A DNA stretch of 64,000 bases from Planctomycetota bacterium. GTDB lineage: Bacteria > Planctomycetota > Phycisphaerae > WQYP01. Every line of letters begins with the position of its first letter. The first letter of the stretch is position 1. Shown in pieces: positions 1-10,165 of this stretch. A program made the translations under genes and the position numbers. The notes beneath the pieces are model-generated. The model saw only the letters and a list, made by a program, of their open reading frames with translations, made no database searches and was not told the DNA's origin. Location of the stretch: the NCBI GenBank assembly GCA_021790385.1, contig JAJYDW010000012.1:1-64000 (forward strand), written 5' to 3'.

Positions 1-122
1 AACAGCGTCTCTCGATCTTCCTCGTGTAACGTGATCTGGGGGGCAATTCGCATAACGTTCTCCTTTATAGGAGAACAACGCTCATTATGCCAATATATTG
101 CATCAATTATGAGACACTACAC
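1..122 (-). mobile_element. 5' end of an IS630-family-like element, running off the window edge
   Basis: Minus-strand ATG at 53-51 after a GGAGAA-type RBS encodes MRIAPQITLHEEDRETL..., resembling the N-terminus of IS630-type transposases. The element abuts a TA dinucleotide (123-124) inside the 623-aa gene, fitting TA-targeting by this family. Confidence 0.6.
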
Positions 123-1988
123 TAGCGACTGGGCCACGGCATTGATGCCGCCGGATTGGGTAAACGTGCCGGTTCCAAGGGAGCCGATTTGTTCGGTGGT
201 GGCGGAAAGCTGGCCGCCGCTTAATGTATATACACCGGTGGCTCCGACATCATTACCCAGGATTAGACTGCCCGACGTTACCTGACTGTTCCCGCTTTGC
301 TGAAAATCACCGCTCGCTGCGTAACCGATGTACATAGCCGCGGCAACTTGCAGCGTTCCACCGGAGATGTCGTAAACACCTGCGCCGGTATTGCTGTAAC
401 CGATCTTTAAATTATCACCAACAGTGTTGGTGCCCCCCGTCTGGTTGACGCTGCCGAAACCACTTCCACCAATAACTTGGTTGGTCACTGTGGTTAATGA
501 TCCGGCGGAAATGTTGACGTTATAAACGGGACTGGCTCCGCTTTGCGAATTTTGCGATGTTGAATTGCTCCCGCTGGTTTGCCCAACGAACATGTAGCTT
601 CCACTGGCTTGGGCACTGCCGCTGATGTTCAGCGTGCCGTTGCCGCTGGCCCCGACGATAATCGCGCCGTAGCTCCCGGAATAAGCTCCGCCGGCGACAC
701 TTGTCAGGCTGCCGCCGGACGCGTTGACCGTACCATTGCCGCCGACGGCATTACCAATCACCAGGCTGCCCATGCCAACCTTGGCCGAGCCACTGACATT
801 AAACGTACCGCTGCCGCCACCGCCCACCACAATCGGACCGTAGTAGGCCGCAGAACCAACCATCAGGCTTCCGCCGGAAACGCTCACGGTTCCACTGCTG
901 CCGGCCGCGTAGCCGATATACAGCGAACCCATGCTTACCTGGGCGGAGCCGCTGATGTTGAGTGTGCCGGTTCCCATCCGGCCAACATCCACCTCGGCCC
1001 CAGATGCGTTTAATGTGCCCGCCGAGATCTGGTATAAGCCGACACCGCCGGCCAATGACCCAATTTCCAAGCTGCCGTTAAGCACATTGTTGGTTCCCCC
1101 GGTCTGATTGACGCTGCCGAAACCATAGTTACCAACGGACTGGAACGCACAGGTGAAGGTCCCTCCGGATATATTCATGTTGTAAACCGGAGTGCTGGTG
1201 CCCTGGGAATTTTGGGAGAAGCTGTTAGCCCCGGCGACTTGGCCAATTGAAAGGTAAGAGGCGCTGGCCTGGGCAGTCCCATAGATATTAAGAGTTCCGT
1301 TACCAGCATTCACGATAACAATGGTTCCGCCGCCCGCGACGGATAGGTTGCCGCCAGAAATATCATAAACCCCCACCCCTCCGGCTCTATCGCCAAGTAC
1401 AAGATTCGCGCTGGTCACCCCGGTAATGCCAACATTATTGGTTCCCCCGGCCTGATCGACATTGCCATAGCTAGAGGTCCCGATGCTTTGAGTGGAGCTG
1501 GTGCTCAAAGTTCCGCCACCTAAGTAATAATACCCGTATCCGCCCGTTGCTCCCCCTAACTCCAGCGCGTTTGCTTGATTGGTCCCACCCCATTGATAAT
1601 ATTCGCCAAAATTGGCGATGCCAACCACTTCCACACCACTGACATACATCGCTCCGGCGGTCTGGTACAGTTCCGCCATTATACCCGATGAATTTATACT
1701 CAGGTCCGATAATCCTGGATTGCTGTACGTGGCGCTATAAGTGACATTTACGTTGGTATCAATTACCGCGGTATCGCCGTTGGCTGGAGCCGCACTGTTT
1801 GACCAATTGCTGGCCGTACTCCAATCTCCGCCCGTCGGCCCGACAAAAGTATCCGTCGTGCCCGCCCGCGTAATCACGGGCATCGCCAGCGCTCCCGCGG
1901 CCACGGCGGCGGCCATGGCCAGAGTGAATCTTCCCATGCCCCGGCAGGCCGCCGACAACTTCCGCTGGTGATGATGATTTCTTACCAT
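117..1988 (-). pseudogene. Beta-solenoid/autotransporter-like repeat surface protein, 3'-truncated by the IS630-like insertion
   Basis: 623-aa ORF with signal peptide and many 'GTLNISGSAQ..S.LYIG' / 'GSVNQTGGTN' repeats. It ends abruptly mid-repeat (...GGINAVAQSLV*) at the IS boundary and has no PEP-CTERM tail. Confidence 0.7.
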
Positions 1989-2178
1989 GATATTCTCCTT
2001 CTAAAAAACACACGAATAAAGTCAAAGTTTATGTTCCACCGGATCCATCGCCCGGTGGACTAATGGATGCACATATCCATTTTCTGAAAATACGTACCCT
2101 CCGTCGCCATATTGACCCAAGCAATCTTGTCCATAATAGGCCCTTCCGCAATCATCATACTCCACCGCAAGCCCGCAC

Positions 2179-2204
2179 GCTATTCCCCTAGACAGGGGAA
2201 TAGC
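2179..2204. repeat. Perfect 11-bp inverted repeat GCTATTCCCCT-AGAC-AGGGGAATAGC
   Basis: Read directly. A second related dyad, TTCCCCT-AACC-AGGGGG, is at 2279-2295. Confidence 0.75.
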
Positions 2205-2363
2205 AGGTGCTCCGGCAAGCACATCTGCTGAAGCGCGCCATCCGGACTTCGTTCTAACATCCCTATCTAAAGCCGCAATTCCCCTAACCAGGGGGTGGTG
2301 CAGCGTGGCCAGCGCAGGTGCATTGAGAAAGTTGAAAATGCCGCACTTGGGAAGTCGACTGAA

Positions 2364-3215
2364 TCAGCCCTGGGGCGGCCGGGCCGCGGGAATGCGCGGC
2401 AAACCGGGAATATCCATGGCCAGACCGATCGGAGTCGGTGTCCGCCAGGTTGCCATCAGCTCCACATGCGAGCTGCATCCCATTCGGCGATAAAGCACTT
2501 TTATATATTGATGTACAGTATGCCGGCTGATGGCCAGATGGCGGGCAATGGCTTTTTCGGCGTGGCCGGCCAGAAGCAGTTCCAGCGTTTGCCGCAGGCG
2601 CGGGCTTAAGCCCGCCAGACGGGGGTTCTGCCGCGACTTGTTGCCGTCGCGCGCCAGCAGCAGCGCCAGCTCATCGTGAAAAAGTGAAAGAATCCGGCAT
2701 TGGCGGCGCTCCAGCGGCGGCGCATTCCATGCGCGGAGGATATAGATGAGGTGATCGCGCCTCAGCCAAGGCAACGGCCGCTGCGACATGATAAAGCCGT
2801 CCACGCCGCTGCCCCGACGATAACGCTGAACATGCTCGCTGCTATACCATTGCCGCAGTGGCATGAATTGGTCGCGGCAGCGCGTCAGGGCGCGGCCACG
2901 CCTAGGGTAAATCTGATGCCAGGTGGGATCGTCGCTCAGGTCCAGCCGGGAGAAATAGTCCAGCCAAATGCCGCGCTCGGCGGCACCCGACCAGCCGTGG
3001 TCAACCGGGTTCACCGGACACATCCGATTAAGGGTATAGGGCAATTCCATTTCACCGGTCAGGCCGACCTGGGCACCCAGCAGATCCGTCAATCCGGTGA
3101 GCATCCGCAAACGCCAGGCCCAGGGATCGTGGCCCAACTCGCGCAGTTCACCCAGCAGGCGAAAGACACCGCGTACATCCCCAAGAGTTAAGCTTTGATG
3201 TTTGCCCATTACCAA
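2364..3215 (-). CDS. LuxR-family helix-turn-helix transcriptional regulator
   Basis: 283 aa; C-terminal LSPRLRQTLELLLAGHAEKAIARHLAISRHTVHQYIKVLYRRMG is a LuxR/GerE-type HTH. Confidence 0.8.
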   Translation of the reverse strand: MVMGKHQSLTLGDVRGVFRLLGELRELGHDPWAWRLRMLTGLTDLLGAQVGLTGEMELPYTLNRMCPVNPVDHGWSGAAERGIWLDYFSRLDLSDDPTWHQIYPRRGRALTRCRDQFMPLRQWYSSEHVQRYRRGSGVDGFIMSQRPLPWLRRDHLIYILRAWNAPPLERRQCRILSLFHDELALLLARDGNKSRQNPRLAGLSPRLRQTLELLLAGHAEKAIARHLAISRHTVHQYIKVLYRRMGCSSHVELMATWRTPTPIGLAMDIPGLPRIPAARPPQG

Positions 3216-3392
3216 TCCCCGCAGTCTTGCCTTGCTTCGGCGGAAAAGTGCACATATTTATTTCAACATCATTATAATTAACGCAGCGTTCAATATCAAT
3301 CCGCACACCCGCTATCCAGAGCTTTGAGCTTTTGGCCGATCCGCACCCGCGATGCCACCTCAGCTCGGCTGCGGATTCAGTCGCTGGTAATG

Positions 3393-3840
3393 CCGCTGTC
3401 CAGCCCCCATTTATGACTCCACTTGTGCGTATAGGTTTCGAGCACATTAACATTAATTCACTCGTATAGTCTGTTCATTGAACAAGGCATAGTGGGCGCG
3501 GGGATTCAGCCTGGCTCGTACCGGCCGCTCCGCAGGGGTGGTGGTAACATCGGAAATGGTATCAGTTGCAAGACCGGGTGGGGGTGCGGGGGCGGGTGGA
3601 AGAACCCGTCCCTGCGCCGCGTGCGACAAACTCGTCCGGAGTCAGGTAGTCCAGACTGGAATGCGGACGCTCTCTCAATTGTATTGCCGACGATACAGTT
3701 GACAGATCGCCTGTGCATAGGCCAGAGTTCCGAATGTTTCCATATCCAGACACGCGCGGCGCAAGGTTCCGTTAAACCGCTCATTGGTTCCGTTCTGCCA
3801 AGGGCTTGCAGGATCAATGTGCCGGCAGGTAACCCCCGCC
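3393..3840 (-). pseudogene. Relic of an IS3-family transposase 3' end
   Basis: Reads CRHIDPASPWQNGTNERFNGTLRRACLDMETFGTLAYAQAICQLYRRQYN and RERPHSSLDYLTPDEFVARG in broken frames. Near-identical over long stretches to 22479-22905, including about 90 bp of noncoding end. Confidence 0.8.
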
Positions 3841-4479
3841 CGCGGATTTGTAAGGAGCAAAAAACAATGCCCAACCTCCAAAAGAACCAGCTAGAACGTG
3901 TGCAGTTATTTTGTCGCGGCCCTGAAGGCTCGCCTGCCTTGTGCAGCCCAGCTTGTTCCGCCCGACCGCGGGCATCCGGACATCCCTAAAATGCCGGCGA
4001 TCATTGACAAGTAAATACGTGCACCGTTATTGGCCCCGTCAAGGCACCGGCCCGCACTCTACCCGCTGGTAGCAGAAAGCTGACCGCATTGTGTTTCGTT
4101 TGTAGGAATTATTTCATGTTGAATCGTCAAACTCCCTACTCCCGTCACCCGACTCCCGACTCGCGGGCCGCAGCCCGCACCCCTTCCGGTTCCAACAACG
4201 TCGCCCATTGATCCGCCGCCTCGGTGGCTTCTCGTTGCCACCACACGTATGTGGCAGTAACCAAACCCGCCAGTACCACTACCGCAAAATATTCCAGACA
4301 CTATTCATGAGGACACCCGCGCTCCCGGAAATTCCGTTAGGCCTGGAAACTTGATGCCACCCTTGGAGATATTGCCACAAGTTAGTGGCCGCACCCCATT
4401 TTTGTTCATAGCCGATGCACCCGTTGACAATCGCCTATGGCGTGGGTACAAAAAGCAAGTCTTTTCCGGAGATTCTCTT

Positions 4480-4803
4480 ATGCTTGTTACGACCAGCGAG
4501 AACATTGCCGGTTTCCGCATCGTGGAAACCAAGGGCCAGGTCTTTGGTGTGGTGGTCCGCAGCCGGGGCGCGGCGGGCAATATCATGGCCGGCCTGCGAT
4601 CTATTGTCGGCGGCGAGATCAAAGAATACACCCAGATGCTGGAAGAGGCTCGTCGGCACGCCGTTGATCGCATGGTAAAAAACGCGCAGGTTATGGGTGC
4701 CAACGCCGTGATCATGATGCGGTTTGACTCCTCCGAAATGGGCCAGACCATGAGCGAGGTCGTTGCTTACGGCACCGCGGTAACCGCCGAGGCGGCAGGC
4801 TAA
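4480..4803 (+). CDS. YbjQ/UPF0145-family (heavy-metal-binding-domain) protein
   Basis: MLVTTSENIAGFRIVETKGQVFGVVVRSRGAAGNIMAGLRSIVGGEIKEYTQMLEEAR...ANAVIMMRFD. ATG 4480 preferred within the ORF 4351-4803. Confidence 0.85.
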   Translation: MLVTTSENIAGFRIVETKGQVFGVVVRSRGAAGNIMAGLRSIVGGEIKEYTQMLEEARRHAVDRMVKNAQVMGANAVIMMRFDSSEMGQTMSEVVAYGTAVTAEAAG

Positions 4804-4807
4804 GAAC

Positions 4808-5113
4808 ATGTTAAAACACCTGCTGATTGGATGCGGCTCAATCTGCGTGGTGGCGGCGGTGGTTCTATTGGTTGTATGGCCGGTAACATTTCCGCTGGCA
4901 CTGTGGCTCGGTGGGCTGGGCCTGTTGTTGACTCTGGGTTTTGCCATAGAACGCTGGAAGTATCGCCAAACCCCCGTTCCGGGCGGCCAATGGCAAGCCA
5001 CCGAAGAACGTTTCTTTGACGAAGAAAAAAACTGTAACATCCAAGTGTACTACAATCCTGCCACCGGGCAGCGGCGCTATGTTCCTGAAAGCCACAGCGC
5101 CGGCGAGCAATAA
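4808..5113 (+). CDS. Small membrane protein of unknown function
   Basis: 101 aa, two hydrophobic segments, 4 bp after the YbjQ stop. Confidence 0.6.
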   Translation: MLKHLLIGCGSICVVAAVVLLVVWPVTFPLALWLGGLGLLLTLGFAIERWKYRQTPVPGGQWQATEERFFDEEKNCNIQVYYNPATGQRRYVPESHSAGEQ

Positions 5114-5149
5114 AGCTGCGGATCGTGGTTGCTCTGCCGTCCCTAAGAA

Positions 5150-6460
5150 TTAAAGCACCATTCGCAGCGGATTTTCCAGAAGGGTTTTGATTTCAGCCAG
5201 AAATTCGGCCGCAGTTGCCCCATCCACCACGCGATGATCCGCGGAAAGCGACAGGCTCATCACCTGGCCGGGCACGACCTGGCCATTTTTAACAATGGGG
5301 CGAGGCTCGGTACCGCCGACAGCAAGAATAGCCGCTTCAGGGGGATTGATGATAGCCTGAAATTCGCGTACGCCGTACATACCCAGATTGCTGATGGTAA
5401 AGGTGCCGCCGGTCATCTGATCGGCCTTGAGCTTACGCCCGCGGGCCAATTCCGCCAACTGGCGGACCCGCGCAGACATTTCAAACACACTTAGCAGTTG
5501 CGCATCGCGGATCACGGGTACCACCAGTCCATCTTCAACCGCAACGGCAACGCCCAAATGCACGGTACCGTGGCGAATAATGGCCGCCGGTGAAAAACTG
5601 GCATTAACGGCGGGCACGTTGGCAATAGCCAGGGCGGTGGCCCGGCAAATAAAATCGGTTACGCTTAGCTTGGTAGGAGCAAACTGCTCGTTGACGGCTT
5701 TGCGCAACTCCAGCAGGGAATCCATGACCACATCTATGGAAACATAAAAATGCGGAATGGACTGCTTGGACTCCAGCAACCGCCGGGCAATGGTCTGCCG
5801 CATGTTGGACAGCGGCAACGTAGCGGCTTGAAGTTTATTTTTTTTCGGCAACCCTGCCGGTCTGGGTACGGCCCCGGCCACAGGTGCCTCAAGCACATCC
5901 CGGCGAATGATGCGTCCACCGGGGCCGGTGCCGTGAACGGAACTGATATCGACGCCTTTTTCCGCAGCAATTTTTCTGGCCAGCGGAGAAACGCGAAACT
6001 TGCCGGAGGCGGGCTGGCCGGCAGGACTGGGTGTTTTAGCCGCAGCCGCCGGAGCGGGTGCCGGTGCAGGCACGGGCGTGGGGGCCATGGCCGGTATCGG
6101 ACTGGGGGTGGAAACTGCAGGAGCGGCAGCCGCCGTGGTGGGTGCTGCCTGCTTAGTGGCAGCGGGTGCCGAAACTTTGGGTGCGTTGGCAACAGTCTTG
6201 GCGACATCGGCAACATTTTCGCCGGGGCCGGCAAGCACCACAATCACGCCGCCGATGGGAATCTGGCTGCCTTCACCGACCATAATTTTGGCGACGGTTC
6301 CCGGTTCAAAGGCTTCCAATTCCTGGGTGGCTTTGTCGGTTTCCACTTCGGCGATGATATCACCGGGATTCACCGAGTCGCCTTCCTTTTTCAACCATTT
6401 AACCAAAGTACCCGTGGTCATGGTGTCGGAAAGTTTAGGCATGGTAATTTCAATGGGCAT
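5150..6460 (-). CDS. pdhC: Dihydrolipoamide acetyltransferase (E2 of a 2-oxoacid dehydrogenase complex)
   Basis: Lipoyl domain (GDIIAEVETDKATQELEAFEPG), Pro/Ala linker, E3-binding domain (VSPLARKIAAEKGVDISSVHGTGPGGRIIRRDV), catalytic LSLSADHRVVDGATAAEFL. Confidence 0.95.
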   Translation of the reverse strand: MPIEITMPKLSDTMTTGTLVKWLKKEGDSVNPGDIIAEVETDKATQELEAFEPGTVAKIMVGEGSQIPIGGVIVVLAGPGENVADVAKTVANAPKVSAPAATKQAAPTTAAAAPAVSTPSPIPAMAPTPVPAPAPAPAAAAKTPSPAGQPASGKFRVSPLARKIAAEKGVDISSVHGTGPGGRIIRRDVLEAPVAGAVPRPAGLPKKNKLQAATLPLSNMRQTIARRLLESKQSIPHFYVSIDVVMDSLLELRKAVNEQFAPTKLSVTDFICRATALAIANVPAVNASFSPAAIIRHGTVHLGVAVAVEDGLVVPVIRDAQLLSVFEMSARVRQLAELARGRKLKADQMTGGTFTISNLGMYGVREFQAIINPPEAAILAVGGTEPRPIVKNGQVVPGQVMSLSLSADHRVVDGATAAEFLAEIKTLLENPLRMVL

Positions 6461-6701
6461 GTGTAATCCTTATATATAGTGGGGACGCATCATGTTCCAC
6501 ACAGCCAAATTATCGAGCCATCGACAGCTCGCCAAGATGTGATAGTGTAAACGCAATTGTCCCGAACGTTAAGCCTTGCCGGGTCGGGCCGCAGTTAGTT
6601 GCGGCGGCAGGCAGGGCGATACGAGCTTGCCAAAAATCAGAAATGTCATAAAATTCCTGGTTACGCATCCTCGCGCGTGCCGGTGTCTGCGAGGCGGCTG
6701 G

Positions 6702-9113
6702 ATGATGCTCTTAAAGAAACTGCCAATTTCGATCACCATGTTTGTTGCGCTCACGGTGGCGTTGCCGACCATGCTTTTTTCGGCGGCAGCACAGGGAGCA
6801 AATCTTACGCTTACGGGTGCGGTGTGCCCGCTGGGAGGCGTAAAACCGGGCCGGTGGGTGGAAGCCCGCTGCCAGGTTACCAATCGCAGCGGAGCAGCCC
6901 GGCGACTGTTGACCGTGATCAGCTTTAAGAGTCAGCCAAATGTGCAATTTGCGGCTCGACTGGAAATTCCAGCGCATTGCCGCCGGCAGGTCTGGATTCC
7001 AGTGCGCAGCGCCGGGCTTCAGCCGGGCGAACGAAGTATATGGCTGCATACCCTGCTGGTGGATGACACGGTGAAGCCGGAGCGGGTTCTGAACCGACAA
7101 ACCGGCGCGATGATGGTAGAACAGATGACGAGTCCAATGGCGGTGCTCGTCGGTTACAACGACCCTGCATCGATGAACCTGGCGGAAGCGATGCGCAATC
7201 AAATGGGCCTGGGTAAAGCCCTCTTTTTTACTTCTCCCCGGATGTTGCCCAATGAATTGCCGGGCTGGGGTGCCGTAGACTGCTGCCTGGTGGGCACAGA
7301 CAATCCGAAGATCGCTCCGCTGCAACTGCATATAATGCGGGACTGGCTGGCGGCCGGCGGGCGGTTATGGATTCAGGCCTCGCCCCAAAACGAAACTTTT
7401 TGTGCGGCACTGCTGAAACAGGCGTTTGTCTGCCAGACTGTAGCGGTGATCCACACGGCGCATCTGCATTTCACAGGCAAGATGCTCAACCAGCGAGTGG
7501 TGTTGAAACGCGCGGTACGGCTATCTTGTGCACTGCCCAACGGTATGAAGACGCTTGAAACCGTGAATGGATGGCCGGCAGTGATGGAGGCCTCTTTTGG
7601 TCGTGGACGCGTGTATGTATGCATGCTCAACGGGCGCGGCATGTTGAATGCCAAAAGACAAGGAACAGCGGCCCTGTGGACGGCAGTACAGCACTTTTTC
7701 CCCAGCACCATGCGAAGCCCGAAGTCTCTGCTACCGCAACTGCACCATTTTGCGATGGCCCAAATTGGATATCAGATCGTAGGTCGATCGGCGGTGGCTG
7801 GGATTCTGCTGGCCTTTACAAGCATACTGATATTGATAGCGCTGTGGCTGTATCGCCGGAAGCGGTTGGAAAGGCTGGCACTGCTGGGCGTAGCTGCGGC
7901 GGTGCTGGCGGTGATCGGCTTGACCATCCTGGGGATCCATTCGCGGCAAGCGGTACCGCTGACTTTGTCTACGGCGGAGATGGGCTATGTGGTACCGGAG
8001 GCGAAGACCCTGGTATTTTCCGGGGCGGCGGATGTGTACAGCCCGCAACAGCAAAACGCACGGATCAACTCGACGGGCGGCGGCGTATTCTGGCCTGATC
8101 TGACAGGCAGCCGCGAAACCGTAGTACGTATGATATGGACTGATTACAACCTCTGGAACTGGCGCGGGCTGCAATGGCCATCGGGGGCGGTGGCCCGGGG
8201 CTTTATTTCGGGCGTCAGGCACACAACGCATCTGCGCGAAGTAGCCGGGCGTTTTGGCCCTGCCGGTCTGTCTCTCCGGCCAACGCCGGACATTATGAAA
8301 CGGTTGACGGATGTGCTGATTGCCGCTCCATCCGGCGATTTGACGGTAAAACCGGCAGCGCATGGTCGCTGGCTGGCGGGGACGGCGCAGGTGTTGGCCC
8401 CCGGGCAATATGTAAGCTCCCTGGTGCTGGGCAACCGGCAGTGGCAACGCAGCCAGGTCTTTGCGACACTTTTGCACCAGCGGGAATTTTCAGCACCGGT
8501 GATGCTGGGCTGGATGACACGTGTGAACCCGGGCTTACAGGCGAACAATGATATTCGCCGGCAGCAGAATATGCTGGTGGAAATTCCCATTAAACTTCTG
8601 CGGAGCAAGACCGGCGGCAACGTGCGGATCCCGGCACCCTATATACATTTCCGGTTGGTGGCCGGACCTGGACAAGTGCGACCCGCCCTGGTGTACAACA
8701 CTCAACGGAAGAAGTGGCTGACCAGCCTGACCAACCCGACCAACATCTTTGTGACTTTTGCGTTGCCGCAGACGGTGCTCCCAATCCAGGTGCGACAGTT
8801 GCAGGTGCATCTGTTGATCCATGCGCCCAATCGCATGGTGAAAGTGCTCCTGGTACAGGGTACACGATGGCGCGTACTTAAGGCGCAGAAAGGGCCGATT
8901 GGAGAAATGGACATCACGCAAGGCGGGTTGAATTTGACTCTGGGACGCGGCCCGGGCATGAGGGCAAAGGGCCTTGAGATGGAAATTCAGGTGCAGGGAA
9001 GGGTGAACGTGGCACACCCGTGGGGAATCAGTGGGTTACAAGCCGGCGTGGAAGGGCACGTGCTGGCCCGATCGGCAGGGTACCGGCGGACAAAGCCATT
9101 GGCTCAAAAATAA
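6702..9113 (+). CDS. Large exported/membrane protein of unknown function, upstream of ABC-2 genes
   Basis: ORF 6576-9113; ATG 6702 gives a signal-like N-terminus and a central TM region (GILLAFTSILILIALWLYRRK). Confidence 0.7.
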   Translation: MMLLKKLPISITMFVALTVALPTMLFSAAAQGANLTLTGAVCPLGGVKPGRWVEARCQVTNRSGAARRLLTVISFKSQPNVQFAARLEIPAHCRRQVWIPVRSAGLQPGERSIWLHTLLVDDTVKPERVLNRQTGAMMVEQMTSPMAVLVGYNDPASMNLAEAMRNQMGLGKALFFTSPRMLPNELPGWGAVDCCLVGTDNPKIAPLQLHIMRDWLAAGGRLWIQASPQNETFCAALLKQAFVCQTVAVIHTAHLHFTGKMLNQRVVLKRAVRLSCALPNGMKTLETVNGWPAVMEASFGRGRVYVCMLNGRGMLNAKRQGTAALWTAVQHFFPSTMRSPKSLLPQLHHFAMAQIGYQIVGRSAVAGILLAFTSILILIALWLYRRKRLERLALLGVAAAVLAVIGLTILGIHSRQAVPLTLSTAEMGYVVPEAKTLVFSGAADVYSPQQQNARINSTGGGVFWPDLTGSRETVVRMIWTDYNLWNWRGLQWPSGAVARGFISGVRHTTHLREVAGRFGPAGLSLRPTPDIMKRLTDVLIAAPSGDLTVKPAAHGRWLAGTAQVLAPGQYVSSLVLGNRQWQRSQVFATLLHQREFSAPVMLGWMTRVNPGLQANNDIRRQQNMLVEIPIKLLRSKTGGNVRIPAPYIHFRLVAGPGQVRPALVYNTQRKKWLTSLTNPTNIFVTFALPQTVLPIQVRQLQVHLLIHAPNRMVKVLLVQGTRWRVLKAQKGPIGEMDITQGGLNLTLGRGPGMRAKGLEMEIQVQGRVNVAHPWGISGLQAGVEGHVLARSAGYRRTKPLAQK

Positions 9114-9160
9114 TAAGTCCGAAGCAGCAGACAGGAACTGGCCATGACCATGGAGCTATC

Positions 9161-10165
9161 ATGAACGGCGAATATGTGGTGCAAACCGAAAACCTCACGA
9201 AAAAATATGGCGAGTTCACAGCGCTGGACGGGCTGACCATTCAACTGGAAAAGGGAAAGATACTGGGGTTCATCGGACCCAACGGTGCGGGCAAAACTAC
9301 GACCATCAAAATTCTGGTGGGCATGGCGTTGCCCACGGCCGGCTGGGCGAAAATTGCCGGCATTGATTGTTCGACGCGCTCACGCGAAATTAAAAAGCTG
9401 GTAGGGTTCATGCCCGATACCTTCGGCGGCTATGACAATATGCGGGTGCATGAATATCTGGATTTTTTTGGTGCGGCGTTTGCAATTCCCCGAGCCAAGC
9501 GACAAAAACGCGTAGATGAGGCCCTGGAAACCACGGGAGCCACGGCGATGCGCGATTTGTTTGTCGAAAGCCTGAGCCACGGCATGAAACAGCGGGTGGC
9601 TATTGCCCGCACACTGCTACATGAACCGCCGGTGCTGATTCTGGATGAACCGGCCAACGGGCTGGATCCCACCGCCCGGGTGGAAATGCGCCACATTCTG
9701 CTGAACCTTGCGGCGATGGGCAAAACACTGATTGTTACGAGCCACATTCTTCCGGAGCTGGCCAGAATCTGTAACATGGTGGCGATTATCACCGGTGGCA
9801 AGTTGCGGGCCTTTGGCACATTGGACCAGATCATGCACGATGTGCGGGAAAAAAGGATGATTGAAGTGCAGCTTGCGGCCCGGGAGGATGTAGCCAAGGC
9901 TGCGGCAACGCTTACCGCGGTGCTTGGCCCGCAGGCACAGGTGCAGGAATCCCTGGCGGAAGGCATGGTGCGCTTCACGACTACACAAAACGATGCAGCC
10001 CTGGTCCGGATGCTGGCGGCGCTGGTAGACGCCAAAATTGCGGTGGCCCAATTCCGTGATGTACCGCAAAATCTGGAAGACGCGTTTTTGTCCGTAACCC
10101 AGGCAGCCCAGGCACCGGACAAAGCCGACGGAGAGAAAATTGCTGCAGGTGGAGGGCGGGCATGA
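9161..10165 (+). CDS. ABC transporter ATP-binding protein
   Basis: Walker A GPNGAGKTTT, signature LSHGMKQRVAIARTLLHEPPVLILDEPANGLDP. ATG 9161 within the longer ORF. Confidence 0.95.
   Translation: MNGEYVVQTENLTKKYGEFTALDGLTIQLEKGKILGFIGPNGAGKTTTIKILVGMALPTAGWAKIAGIDCSTRSREIKKLVGFMPDTFGGYDNMRVHEYLDFFGAAFAIPRAKRQKRVDEALETTGATAMRDLFVESLSHGMKQRVAIARTLLHEPPVLILDEPANGLDPTARVEMRHILLNLAAMGKTLIVTSHILPELARICNMVAIITGGKLRAFGTLDQIMHDVREKRMIEVQLAAREDVAKAAATLTAVLGPQAQVQESLAEGMVRFTTTQNDAALVRMLAALVDAKIAVAQFRDVPQNLEDAFLSVTQAAQAPDKADGEKIAAGGGRA

Noticed and set aside
579-1013. Plus-strand 144-aa ORF
   Set aside because: Antisense shadow of the repetitive 623-aa gene; low-complexity composition typical of GC-rich antisense frames.
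5750-6466. Plus-strand 238-aa and 159-aa Gly/Ala-rich ORFs
   Set aside because: Antisense to the confident E2 gene; composition mirrors its Pro/Ala linker.
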